NCBI RefSeq assembly: GCF_000472385.1
Contig: NZ_AWZU01000012.1
Coordinates: 1 to 64,000, forward strand
Reading direction: 5' to 3'
Source: Bradyrhizobium sp. ARR65
Lineage (GTDB): Bacteria; Pseudomonadota; Alphaproteobacteria; Rhizobiales; Xanthobacteraceae
DNA length: 64,000 nt
Shown: in pieces, positions 16,998 through 26,209 of the stretch
How positions within the stretch are numbered: the first letter of the stretch is position 1
Layout of the letters: the number at the start of each line of letters is the position of its first letter
Made by a program: the position numbers and the translations under genes
The notes under the pieces: generated by a model
The model's database searches: none
What the model saw: the letters and a program-made list of their open reading frames with translations, nothing else
Told to the model about the DNA's origin: nothing

Positions 16998-19900
16998 ATG
17001 ATCGCAATCGTCCGCATCGCCCTGAGCCGGCCATACACTTTCGTCGTGCTCGCGTTGCTGCTCCTGATCATCGGGCCGCTCGCGGCGCTGCGCACGCCGA
17101 CCGACATTTTTCCCGACATCCGCATCCCCGTGATCGGCGTGGTCTGGCAGTACACCGGCCTGCCGCCGGACCAGATGGCCGGCCGCATCACCACCCCGTT
17201 CCAGCGGGCGCTGACGACCACGGTCAACGACATCGAGCATATCGTCGCCAATTCCTATAACGGCTTTGGCATCATCAAGATCTTCTTCCAGCCGAACGTC
17301 GACATCCGCACCGCCAACGCGCAGGTCACCGCGATCTCGCAGACGCTTCTGAAGCAGATGCCACCGGGCGCCACCCCGCCCTTGATCCTGAACTACAGCG
17401 CCTCCACCGTTCCGATCATCCAGGTGGCGCTGTCCGGCGATGGCCTGACCGAACAGAACCTCGCCGATATCGGCATCAACCAGCTCCGTACGCCGCTGGT
17501 CACGGTGCCCGGCGCCGCCATTCCCTATCCGTTCGGCGGCAAGCAGCGCCAGGTGCAGATCGACCTCAACCCGACGGCGCTGCAAGCCCGCGGCCTCTCC
17601 GGCCAGGACGTCGCCAATGCGCTCGCTGCCCAAAACCTGATTACCCCGGTCGGCACGCAGAAGATCGGCGGGTTCGAATACAATATCCAGCTCAACAACT
17701 CGCCTTTGAAGATGGAGGAGCTCGGGGACCTGCCGATCAAAGCGGTCAACGGCGCCATGGTCTATGTGCGCGATGTCGCGAGCGTCCGTGACGGCAATCC
17801 GCCCCAGACCAACATCGTCCACGTCAACGGCAACCGCTCCGTGCTGATGATGGTGCTGAAGGCCGGCTACACCTCGACGCTGGATATCATCGCCGGCATC
17901 AAGCAGAAGGTGATCGACGTCCGCGATCAACTGCCCGATGCGCTCAAGATCGGCTTCATCGGCGACCAGTCGGTGTTCGTGCGCAGCGCGGTCACGGGCG
18001 TCGGCTTTGAAGGCGTGATCGCGGCGCTCTTGACCAGCGTGATGATCCTGTTGTTCCTGGGAAGCTGGCGCTCGACCATCATCATCGCCGTGTCGATCCC
18101 GCTCTCGGTGCTCGGCGCGATCATCATGCTGTCGGCGATCGGCGAGACGCTGAACATCATGACGCTGGGCGGCCTGGCGCTCGCCGTTGGCATCCTCGTC
18201 GACGACGCCACCGTCACCATCGAGAACATCAACTGGCACCTGGAACAGGGCAAGGACGTCGAGCCAGCGATCATGGACGGCGCCCGCCAGATCGTGACGC
18301 CGGCCTTCGTCTCGCTGCTCTGCATCTGCATCGTGTTCGTGCCGATGTTCTTCCTGACCGGCGTCGCCCGCTTCCTGTTCGTGCCGATGGCTGAAGCTGT
18401 GATGTTCGCGATGATGTGGTCGTTCATCCTGTCGCGCACGCTGGTGCCGACCATGGCGAAGTATCTCTTGCACAAGCATGAGCATCACGACGGCACGCCG
18501 GAACCTTCGCGCAACCCGCTGGTGCTGTTCCAGCGCGGCTTCGAAGCGCGCTTCGAGCGCATCCGCATGGGCTATCGTGGCCTGTTGACGCTCGCCATGC
18601 AGCACCGGCCGATCTTCCTCGTCGGCTTCCTGGGCTTCGTCGGGCTGTCGTTCCTGCTGACGCCGTATCTCGGCCGCAACTTCTTTCCGGCCGTCGACTC
18701 CGGCTCGATCCTCATGCATGTCCGCACCCAGATCGGCACCCGCATCGAGGAAAGCGCCGGCCAGTTCGCGGATGTGCAGAAGGCGATCCGCAAGATCATT
18801 CCGCCGAGCGAGATCGAAACGCTGGCCGATAATATCGGCATGCCGATCTCGGGCATCAACATGACCTACAACAACACCGGCGTGATCGGTCCGCAGGACG
18901 GCGACATCCAGATCAAGCTGAAAGAGGGACACCGGCCGACTGAAGAATATGTCCGGGTCATGCGCGAGCAGTTGCCGCGCCAGTTTCCGGGCATGACGTT
19001 CGCGTTTCTTCCCGCCGATATCGTCAGCCAGATCCTCAATTTCGGCGCGCCGGCGCCGATCGATCTGCAGATCCGCGGCGCCAACCTCGATGCCAACTTC
19101 GCCTATGCCAACAAGCTGCTCAGCCGCATCCGACATATCCCCGGCATTGCGGACGCGCGCATCCAGCAGTCGCCTGATAATCCGACCTTCAACATCGACG
19201 TCGACCGCACCCGAGCGCAATATGTCGGCCTCACCGAGCGCGACGTCACCAACAGCCTCGTGGTCAATCTTGCCGGCTCCTCGCAGGTCGCGCCGACCTA
19301 TTATCTCAACCCCGACAACGGCGTGTCCTATTCCATCGTGATGCAGACGCCGCAATTCCAGATCGACTCGCTGAGTGCGCTCGAGACCCTGCCGATCACG
19401 GCGGCCTCGACTTCGACGCCGCCGATCCTCGGCGGCATCGCCGATATCAAGCGCTCGACCTCGAGCGCGGTGGTCTCGCAATACGACATCCAGCCGATGG
19501 TGCAGATCTTCGCGACATCGCAGGGGCGCGACCTCGGCGCGATCGCCGCCGACGTGCAGGCCGTGATCGCCGACACCGCCAAGGAGGTGCCGAAGGGGTC
19601 TTCCGTGGTGCTGCTCGGCCAGGTGCAGACTATGAATAGCGCCTTTGCCGGGCTGTTGTTCGGGTTGCTCGCCGCCGTCGTGCTGATCTACTTGCTGATC
19701 GTCGTGAACTTCCAGTCCTGGTCTGATCCCTTCGTGATCATCACCGCGCTGCCGTCGGCGCTCGCCGGCATCGTCTGGATGCTGTTCACGTCCAACACCA
19801 CGCTGTCCGTGCCGGCGCTGACCGGTGCCATCATGTGCATGGGCGTCGCCACCGCCAACAGCGTCCTGGTGATCAGCTTTGCGCGTGAGCGGTACGAGGA

Positions 19901-20177
19901 GCTTGGCGATCCCATCCAGGCTGCGATCGAGGCCGGCTTCGTGCGCTTCCGTCCCGTCTTGATGACGGCGCTCGCCATGATCATCGGAATGACGCCGATG
20001 GCGCTGAGTTTGGGCGAGGGCGGCGAGCAGAACGCCCCGCTCGGGCGGGCGGTCATCGGTGGGCTGATCTTCGCCACCATGGCAACGCTGATGTTTGTTC
20101 CCGTGGTCTTTAGTATGGTACACAAGAAACAAGGCGCCAACGCCGCCGCCGCATTGGAGACGCTGCATGCCCACTGA
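16998..20177 (+). CDS. RND-family efflux permease (HAE1/AcrB type)
   Basis: Inner-membrane proton-driven exporter of 1059 aa. The first membrane helix is at residues 10-30, followed by the porter domain beginning TPTDIFPDIRIPVIGV. The proton-relay helix 4 carries GILVDDATVTIENI with both Asp residues. A second repeat follows with another membrane bundle near residues 870-1030. The sequence resembles the hydrophobe/amphiphile group more than metal exporters. The adaptor gene follows with an 11-base overlap, the reverse of the usual adaptor-first order. No outer-membrane channel gene is in the window, so a TolC-type partner must come from elsewhere. Confidence 0.93.
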   Translation: MIAIVRIALSRPYTFVVLALLLLIIGPLAALRTPTDIFPDIRIPVIGVVWQYTGLPPDQMAGRITTPFQRALTTTVNDIEHIVANSYNGFGIIKIFFQPNVDIRTANAQVTAISQTLLKQMPPGATPPLILNYSASTVPIIQVALSGDGLTEQNLADIGINQLRTPLVTVPGAAIPYPFGGKQRQVQIDLNPTALQARGLSGQDVANALAAQNLITPVGTQKIGGFEYNIQLNNSPLKMEELGDLPIKAVNGAMVYVRDVASVRDGNPPQTNIVHVNGNRSVLMMVLKAGYTSTLDIIAGIKQKVIDVRDQLPDALKIGFIGDQSVFVRSAVTGVGFEGVIAALLTSVMILLFLGSWRSTIIIAVSIPLSVLGAIIMLSAIGETLNIMTLGGLALAVGILVDDATVTIENINWHLEQGKDVEPAIMDGARQIVTPAFVSLLCICIVFVPMFFLTGVARFLFVPMAEAVMFAMMWSFILSRTLVPTMAKYLLHKHEHHDGTPEPSRNPLVLFQRGFEARFERIRMGYRGLLTLAMQHRPIFLVGFLGFVGLSFLLTPYLGRNFFPAVDSGSILMHVRTQIGTRIEESAGQFADVQKAIRKIIPPSEIETLADNIGMPISGINMTYNNTGVIGPQDGDIQIKLKEGHRPTEEYVRVMREQLPRQFPGMTFAFLPADIVSQILNFGAPAPIDLQIRGANLDANFAYANKLLSRIRHIPGIADARIQQSPDNPTFNIDVDRTRAQYVGLTERDVTNSLVVNLAGSSQVAPTYYLNPDNGVSYSIVMQTPQFQIDSLSALETLPITAASTSTPPILGGIADIKRSTSSAVVSQYDIQPMVQIFATSQGRDLGAIAADVQAVIADTAKEVPKGSSVVLLGQVQTMNSAFAGLLFGLLAAVVLIYLLIVVNFQSWSDPFVIITALPSALAGIVWMLFTSNTTLSVPALTGAIMCMGVATANSVLVISFARERYEELGDPIQAAIEAGFVRFRPVLMTALAMIIGMTPMALSLGEGGEQNAPLGRAVIGGLIFATMATLMFVPVVFSMVHKKQGANAAAALETLHAH

Positions 20178-21369
20178 ACAGACCACGCCGGTGTCTCGCC
20201 GGAAGTTGGGCATTTTTGCAGGTCTCGCCGGCATCGCCGCTGTTCTGGTGGTGGTGACCGGCATCAGGGCGCGTGAAGACAGCGCCGCAAAACTGCGTGA
20301 ATGGACCGACGATCAGGCCATTCCAACCGTCGCCGTGGTGCAGCCGGATGCAAAGGCCCTGAGCGCGACGATCGACCTCCCGGGGCGGCTGGAAGCCTAT
20401 TCCCGCGCTCCCATCTTCGCCCGCGTCAGCGGCTACCTGAAAGGCTGGAGCGCCGACATCGGCGCCAAGGTAAAGGCGGGGCAAGTGATTGCCGAGATCG
20501 AGGCGCCCGACCTCGATCAGCAGTTGTTGCAGGCGCGCGCCGATCTCGCCAGCCAAGAGGCCAGCGCGAAATTGTCGGAGGCGACGCTGAACCGCCGCAA
20601 GACGCTGATCGCCTCGAACTTCGTCTCGATGCAGGAGATCGACGAGCGCACCGCCGACCTCTCCAACAAGCTCGCCGCAGTCAAGGCTGCCCAGGCCAAT
20701 GTCGAGCGGCTGGAAGTGCTGGCCGGCTACAAGAAGATCACCGCACCTTTTGACGGCATCGTTACTGCGCGCGACACCGACGTCGGCGCGCTGATCAATG
20801 CCGGCGGCGGCGGAGGCCTGCCGATGTTCGTGATATCAGACGTTTCCAGGCTCAGGCTTTATGTGAACGTGCCGCAGAACTACGTGCCGGCGATCAAGAT
20901 CGGCGCGAAAGCCGTGGTGACCGTGCCGGAATATCCGAACCGGACCTTCCCGGCGACCGTCGAGGCGTCCGCGCAGTCCGTCGATGTCAATTCCGGCACC
21001 ACGCGGATGCAGCTCGGCATCGACAATGCGAACGGCGAATTGATGCCGGGCGGGTATGCCAGCGTCAGGCTGAGCCTGCAGCGCGACAGCGTGCCCCTGC
21101 ACATTCCGGCGAGCGCATTGATATTCGACCAGAAGGGCTTGCGCGTGGCCACCGTCGGCGTTGGCGACAAGGTGCGGTTCAAGACTGTGACCATCGCGCG
21201 CGACCTCGGCCGCGAGATCGAGATCGGCTCGGGCCTGTCGACGGAAGATCGCGTCATCGTCGCCCCGCCCGACGGCGTCGCCGAAGGCGACCAGGTCCAC
21301 ATCGCCGGCGCCGCGGCGCCCAACGCCAAGCCCGCGAAGGTGTCCGAACGGCAGGATGTGAAGGGGTAG
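20167..21369 (+). CDS. RND efflux periplasmic adaptor (membrane fusion protein)
   Basis: Adaptor of 400 aa that would join the RND permease to an outer-membrane channel. I chose the ATG at 20167, inside the end of the permease gene, because it gives an N-terminal membrane anchor (LGIFAGLAGIAAVLVVVTGI). The biotinyl-lipoyl half FARVSGYLKGWSADIGAKVK, a coiled-coil hairpin, the second half ITAPFDGIVTARDTDVG and beta-barrel segments follow in the normal order. Translation is probably coupled to the permease. Confidence 0.92.
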   Translation: MPTEQTTPVSRRKLGIFAGLAGIAAVLVVVTGIRAREDSAAKLREWTDDQAIPTVAVVQPDAKALSATIDLPGRLEAYSRAPIFARVSGYLKGWSADIGAKVKAGQVIAEIEAPDLDQQLLQARADLASQEASAKLSEATLNRRKTLIASNFVSMQEIDERTADLSNKLAAVKAAQANVERLEVLAGYKKITAPFDGIVTARDTDVGALINAGGGGGLPMFVISDVSRLRLYVNVPQNYVPAIKIGAKAVVTVPEYPNRTFPATVEASAQSVDVNSGTTRMQLGIDNANGELMPGGYASVRLSLQRDSVPLHIPASALIFDQKGLRVATVGVGDKVRFKTVTIARDLGREIEIGSGLSTEDRVIVAPPDGVAEGDQVHIAGAAAPNAKPAKVSERQDVKG

Positions 21370-21414
21370 GGTCCTTCACCTCGCCCCGCTTGCGGGGAGA
21401 AGGGTGTAGCAGCG

Positions 21415-22929
21415 TCACCCGACCCGCCACTCGGGCACGCCGTCGTCGGACATTGCGATCTCGCCGCGCGAGCCCACGGGGCTGCGCTCCATGCTGGTGA
21501 GATGCCTAAGCGTCACGTCATCGCTTACTGGCACGCGCGCCAGCGTGCGCGCATTCGCCTCCGTCCGCAGCATCACCACGCCATGCTCGACCTCGCCGTT
21601 GCGGCCATAGAGCATGGTGAAGCTTTCGACGGCTCCCTTACCGGACGCCTCAGTGACGAACTCCGGCGCGGCGCGGTTGTTCTTATCCGCCGCGGCCTGC
21701 ACGCTGGTCTCCTGCGCCAGCGGCATGCGCGGCGACTCGCGCGACAGCACCAGCGCATGATGCTTGGTCACGAACCCGCCCTGCCCGTAGAGCAGCCCGA
21801 GTTTTGCGCCCTCGCGCATCCTGCGCACCATCGCGCAGGTCGCATGCGTCATATAGGTGTTGAGCGGTGCGCCAAAGAAAGTGAGCCCGCCGGTCACGGT
21901 TGGCTTGACGTCGGACCCGAGCCTGAGCGTGCGCCGCGCCATCTTGGGCACGCAGGGAAAGCAGCTGTAGAGCTCGATTGCATCGAAGACCCGGCCATCA
22001 TCGCCGCCGGCGAGGTCCATCACGGCGGTAAGCACTGCGTTCTGCGCATGGCTCTCGCAGAACTGGTCGCGCATGAGATAGTCGCGCGGCTCTTCGGCGA
22101 AAGCGCCGCCGATGGGATAGACCAGGTGTTCTTCCGCGATGCCGGCTTCGCGCGCCTTGGCGAGGCTGGTCAGCAGCACCGCTGCGCCCATGTTCACGGT
22201 CGGGTTGGCCACCATCAGCTTGGTGTAGGGCCAGGCGATCAGCCGGTTGTCCGGCGAGGGCGTGGTGATCTCTTCCGGCGCAAAATGTCGCTTCAGCCAG
22301 GCATTCGGGTTGGTGGAGGCGACCGCCGAATAACGCGACCATAGCTCGCCGGATTCCGCCAGCGCCGCGCGCGGCGTCTGGCCCCAATGCGCGCTGCTGG
22401 CCGCCTCATAGAAGGGATAGACGCTCACGGGGCGGAATACGCCGAGCTTCACCGCAAGCGGCTTCTGAAACGCCGCGCCGCGTTTCGGCTCGGGCGCGTC
22501 GTGCGCGAACGGGGGCCAGGGCAGGGCGACGCCGGCGCGCTCGGCTTTCGTCGCGGTCGATTGTGCCTCGGCACCACACACCGCGGCGACGCTGCATTCG
22601 CCGCGCGCAATGCGCTGCGCCGCCTCGTGCAGATAGCGGATCGGGCTCTCGCCGCCGACCGGGCCATAATAGCAGTGCGCTGGATTGATGTTCAGACGCC
22701 GGGCGAGCAGTTTGTCCGGATCGCAATAGCGCCAACTCAGGAAATTCACGACGTCGAGAGATTGTATTTCGTGGAGGAGCTTTACGCACGAGTCCGCCTC
22801 GGCGCGCCTGAGCGCCTGTTCCAGCAGCGCGAGCGGCTCGAGGCCTTCGGTGATTTCTTTGGGACGGTCGACGATCTCGCCAATGCCGACGATGACGGGA
22901 ATGCGGTCTGGGGGGAGGGGGCTGCTCAT
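21415..22929 (-). CDS. Thiolase-like acetyl-CoA acetyltransferase homologue lacking the usual nucleophile
   Basis: Thiolase-superfamily protein of 504 aa with a C-terminal extra domain of about 90 residues (ESFTMLYGRNGEVEHGVVML), as in the thiolase-like type 1 group. Where the related protein encoded at 47689-48828 reads VGGCSF, this one reads VGGESP, so Glu occupies the position of the candidate nucleophilic Cys. Other fold motifs such as VCGAEAQST and TGGLTFFGAPLN are retained. It may be a non-thiolytic acyl-CoA-binding enzyme. A nitronate monooxygenase-like gene lies upstream on the same strand across a repeat. Confidence 0.8.
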   Translation of the reverse strand: MSSPLPPDRIPVIVGIGEIVDRPKEITEGLEPLALLEQALRRAEADSCVKLLHEIQSLDVVNFLSWRYCDPDKLLARRLNINPAHCYYGPVGGESPIRYLHEAAQRIARGECSVAAVCGAEAQSTATKAERAGVALPWPPFAHDAPEPKRGAAFQKPLAVKLGVFRPVSVYPFYEAASSAHWGQTPRAALAESGELWSRYSAVASTNPNAWLKRHFAPEEITTPSPDNRLIAWPYTKLMVANPTVNMGAAVLLTSLAKAREAGIAEEHLVYPIGGAFAEEPRDYLMRDQFCESHAQNAVLTAVMDLAGGDDGRVFDAIELYSCFPCVPKMARRTLRLGSDVKPTVTGGLTFFGAPLNTYMTHATCAMVRRMREGAKLGLLYGQGGFVTKHHALVLSRESPRMPLAQETSVQAAADKNNRAAPEFVTEASGKGAVESFTMLYGRNGEVEHGVVMLRTEANARTLARVPVSDDVTLRHLTSMERSPVGSRGEIAMSDDGVPEWRVG

Positions 22930-22976
22930 CGAACTTCCGAAACGACGCTGTTGTTCTTGCCGTACTCTTTCCTTCT

Positions 22977-23062
22977 GTCATTGCGAGCGGAGCGAAGCAA
23001 TCCAGAAGCGGTCCGCGGAGATAGTCTGGATTGTTTCGTCGCTCCGTACGTCGCAACGACGG
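22977..23062. repeat. Palindromic repeat of the 'gtcattgcgag ... caacgacgg' family, copy 1
   Basis: An 86-base element with long imperfect arms: gcgaagcaatccaga on the left mirrors tctggattgtttcgtcgc on the right. A second copy is at 49400-49487. It fills the gap between the nitronate monooxygenase-like gene and the thiolase-like gene. It is a dispersed bradyrhizobial-type intergenic element, by recollection. Confidence 0.85.
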
Positions 23063-23068
23063 CGGCGA

Positions 23069-24202
23069 CTACTCCGCAACGAGCGCATTCATATGCTCGA
23101 TCGCCTCGAGAAAATCTTCCTTGAATTCCTGCACCACGGCACCCGCCGATTTCACACTGTCGATCAGCCCAACGCCCTGGCCGACAAAATAGCTGACGAG
23201 GTCGCGCGCTTTCATGTTGCCCGCGGCTGCGGCGCGGTCGATCGAATTGAAGGCATCGCGGCTGATGATGCTTTGCAGCGGCATCGGCAGCGCGCCCGGG
23301 CTGTTCTCGCCGCGGTCCCAGGCATCGGTCCAGACCGAGCGGAGCTGCCGTGCCGGTTTTCCCGTGCGCCCCTTGGAGCGGACCGCATCGCGCGAGGAGG
23401 CCGCGATCATCTTCTCGCGGAAGATTTCGGTGGTCTCGGATTCCAGCGTCGCCAGCCACACCGAGCCGGTCCACACCCCGGCCGCACCCATCGCCATGCA
23501 GGCCGCCATTTGCCGGCCCGTCATGATGCCGCCGGCGGCGAGCACCGGCACGTCGCGGACCTTTTTTATCGCCTTGATCACCTCTGGCACCAGCACCATG
23601 GTGGACACCTCGCCGCAATGGCCGCCGGCTTCCGTGCCTTGCACCACCAGAATGTCGACGCCGGCCGCGACCTGGCGCAGCGCGTGTTCCTTGGCGCCGA
23701 CCAGCGCGGCCACCGGCACGCCGTGTTTCCTGCCCATCTCGATCATCTCCTTCGGCGGCAGGCCGAGCGCGTTCGCGATCAGGCGGATCGGATGGCGGAA
23801 CGAGACTTCAAGAAGCTGCAAGGCCGTATCCGCATCGAAGGGCTGCGGCTGATTGTCGGCAACATTGGTGGTGGCGAGCTCGATGCCGTATGTCTTCAGG
23901 AGGTCGCGCGTGAAGTCGCGATGCGCCTGCGGTATGCGCGCCTCCAGGCTCTTCCAGGTGACGTGCTTCTCGCCCGCCGTGGAGATGTTTTCCGGGATCA
24001 GCACGTCGACGCCATAGGGTTTGCCGTCGACATGCTCGTCGATCCACCTCAGTTCCTGCTCGATCGATTCAGGCGAGTGCACGGTCGCGCCGAGCACGCC
24101 AAACCCGCCAGCACGACTGACGGCGGCCACCACGTCGCGGCAATGGCTGAAGGCGACGAGCGGAAATTCGATGCCCAGCATCTCGCAAATCGGCGATTTC
24201 AT
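23069..24202 (-). CDS. Nitronate monooxygenase family FMN protein
   Basis: TIM-barrel flavoprotein of 377 aa in the NMO/2-nitropropane dioxygenase family, which oxidises nitronates; related members act as enoyl reductases or unassigned oxidases. The N-terminus has FPLVAFSHCRDVVAAVSRAGGFGVLG. The FMN-phosphate loop region GTEAGGHCGEVSTMVLVPEV contains the conserved His, and VLAAGGIMTGRQMAACMAMG is also typical. It is divergent from the Baeyer-Villiger monooxygenase gene (277-base gap), which suggests a shared oxidative pathway. The true substrate is unknown. Confidence 0.88.
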   Translation of the reverse strand: MKSPICEMLGIEFPLVAFSHCRDVVAAVSRAGGFGVLGATVHSPESIEQELRWIDEHVDGKPYGVDVLIPENISTAGEKHVTWKSLEARIPQAHRDFTRDLLKTYGIELATTNVADNQPQPFDADTALQLLEVSFRHPIRLIANALGLPPKEMIEMGRKHGVPVAALVGAKEHALRQVAAGVDILVVQGTEAGGHCGEVSTMVLVPEVIKAIKKVRDVPVLAAGGIMTGRQMAACMAMGAAGVWTGSVWLATLESETTEIFREKMIAASSRDAVRSKGRTGKPARQLRSVWTDAWDRGENSPGALPMPLQSIISRDAFNSIDRAAAAGNMKARDLVSYFVGQGVGLIDSVKSAGAVVQEFKEDFLEAIEHMNALVAE

Positions 24203-24479
24203 CGGCGTTCACTCCATCGCGGCAGGTTCGGTCTGCTCGTAGTGTTTTGAAGATGACGCGAGACGCTAGCGCATCGCGCGCCCCAGCGCCAAGCCGGTTT
24301 CGCGCACCGGACTTGTGTGTAGACGCTATGCCTAGGCAGCAGCGCGGCACGCATTCCGCCCAGCAAAATATGTTGCTCCTCTGGGCGAGTATCTACCACG
24401 CTGTCTTGCCTCTTGCGCTTTGGCGCGGACGTGGAATGCTCCGCTCGACAAGGACGATTTTCCGAGGAGCGTGCCCTTC

Positions 24480-26138
24480 ATGTCTGCATTGCCATCGATC
24501 TCGCCTGAAGGCCGGAAAACCTGCGACGTTGTCGTGGTTGGCGCCGGCTTTGCCGGCATGTACATGCTGTATCGGCTGCGTGGCGCGGGCTTTTCCGTGC
24601 GCGTCTACGAGCAGGGTGGGGGCGTCGGTGGCACCTGGTATTGGAACCGCTATCCGGGCGCGCGCTGCGACGTCGAGAGCATGCAGTACTCCTATTCCTT
24701 CTCTGAGGAGCTGCAGCGGGAATGGGACTGGAGCGAACGCTACGCGCCGCAGCCAGAGATATTGAAATACGCCAACCATGTCGCCGACCGCTTCAACCTG
24801 CGGCGGGACATTCAGTTCAACACCCGCGTCGATCGCGCGGTGTTCGATGAAACTGCCAACACTTGGGCAGTGACCACATCGGACGGCAACACAGCGATCG
24901 CAAGCTTCGTCGTGCTCGCCACCGGCTGCCTTTCCAATGCACGCAGGCCCGACATCAAGGGCCTCGAAAGCTTCAAAGGTCCGGTCTATCACACCGGCAA
25001 TTGGCCGCACGAACCGGTGGATTTCACCGGCTTGCGGGTCGGCGTGATCGGAACGGGGTCCTCCGGCATCCAGTCGGTGCCTGTGATCGCCGAGCAGGCC
25101 AGGCATCTCACCGTATTTCAGCGCACGGCGAATTTTTCGATTCCAGCACGCAACGCGCGGCTGACGGAGGAGGAGCGGCAGGCGTTCCGGCAGAATTATC
25201 CTGAGATCAGGCGCTTCGCACGCGAAGTCGCACGCAACGGCATCTATACCGATCCGCCCGATCGCGGCGCGCTCGAGGACGGCCATGAACAGCGCCGCGC
25301 GAAATATGAGCAGCGCTGGGAGAAGGGCGGCCTGACCTTCATGTATGCCTACAACGACCTCGCGCTGAACCAAGCCGCAAACGATACCGCCGCCGATTTC
25401 GTCCGCGGCAAGATTGCCGAGATCGTCAAGGATCCGGAGACGGCAAGGCTGCTGCAGCCCAATTCGCATCCGATCGGCACCAAACGCATCTGCGTCGATA
25501 CCGATTACTTTGCGACCTTCAATCGGGACAACGTCACGCTGGTCGACATCAAGGCCAATCCGATCGAACAGATCTTGCCGAATGGCCTGCGCACCAGCGC
25601 CAAGACGTATGAGTTGGATGCGCTGGTGCTGGCGACCGGCTTTGACGCGATGACGGGCTCGGTTGCAAAGATCGACATTCGCGGCCGCAACGGGTTAACA
25701 CTGAACCGGAAATGGGCTGAAGGGCCCAAGACCTATCTCGGGCTGATGAGCGCGGGCTTCCCCAATCTCTTCATCATCACCGGCCCGGGCAGCCCATCGG
25801 TGCTGTCGAACATGATCGTCTCGATCGAGCAGCATGTCGATTGGATCGCCGATTGTCTCGCTTTCATGCATGCGAAGGGCCTTAACCTAATGGAAGCGGA
25901 GAAAGACGCCGAAGACAAATGGGTGGCGCATGTCAACGAGGTTGCCCACGCAACACTCTATCCGCAGGCCAATTCCTGGTACATGGGCGCCAACATCCCT
26001 GGCAAGCCGCGCATCTTCATGCCCTATATCGGCGGCGTCGGGACCTACCGGCAGATCTGCAACGAGGTCGCCGCCAAGGATTATGAAGGCTTTGCGATGG
26101 CGGCGAATGAGCGGGAACGGGCTGTGGCCATTTCCTGA
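24480..26138 (+). CDS. Baeyer-Villiger-type flavin monooxygenase
   Basis: FAD/NADPH monooxygenase of 552 aa. The ATG at 24480 has gaggag about ten bases upstream. The first Rossmann motif GAGFAGMYML is near residue 21 and the second GTGSSGIQSV near residue 190. The Baeyer-Villiger fingerprint FxGxxxHxxxW[PD] is present as FKGPVYHTGNWP starting at residue 165. The family inserts oxygen next to a ketone to form esters or lactones; close relatives act on cyclic or steroid-like ketones. The nearby SDR, crotonase and acyl-CoA genes would fit downstream breakdown (inference). Confidence 0.93.
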   Translation: MSALPSISPEGRKTCDVVVVGAGFAGMYMLYRLRGAGFSVRVYEQGGGVGGTWYWNRYPGARCDVESMQYSYSFSEELQREWDWSERYAPQPEILKYANHVADRFNLRRDIQFNTRVDRAVFDETANTWAVTTSDGNTAIASFVVLATGCLSNARRPDIKGLESFKGPVYHTGNWPHEPVDFTGLRVGVIGTGSSGIQSVPVIAEQARHLTVFQRTANFSIPARNARLTEEERQAFRQNYPEIRRFAREVARNGIYTDPPDRGALEDGHEQRRAKYEQRWEKGGLTFMYAYNDLALNQAANDTAADFVRGKIAEIVKDPETARLLQPNSHPIGTKRICVDTDYFATFNRDNVTLVDIKANPIEQILPNGLRTSAKTYELDALVLATGFDAMTGSVAKIDIRGRNGLTLNRKWAEGPKTYLGLMSAGFPNLFIITGPGSPSVLSNMIVSIEQHVDWIADCLAFMHAKGLNLMEAEKDAEDKWVAHVNEVAHATLYPQANSWYMGANIPGKPRIFMPYIGGVGTYRQICNEVAAKDYEGFAMAANERERAVAIS

Positions 26139-26209
26139 TCACCGTCATTGAGGTGGCGATGCCACCCGGTCCGCGCGAAGCGCGACCGGATGACAGGCCC
26201 GCGAGCTCG

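Noticed and set aside
16890..20264. A 1124-codon minus-strand open frame opposite the first RND gene
   Set aside because: It is the antisense of a clear RND permease and is rich in His, Arg and Asp, typical of the complement of GC-rich coding DNA.
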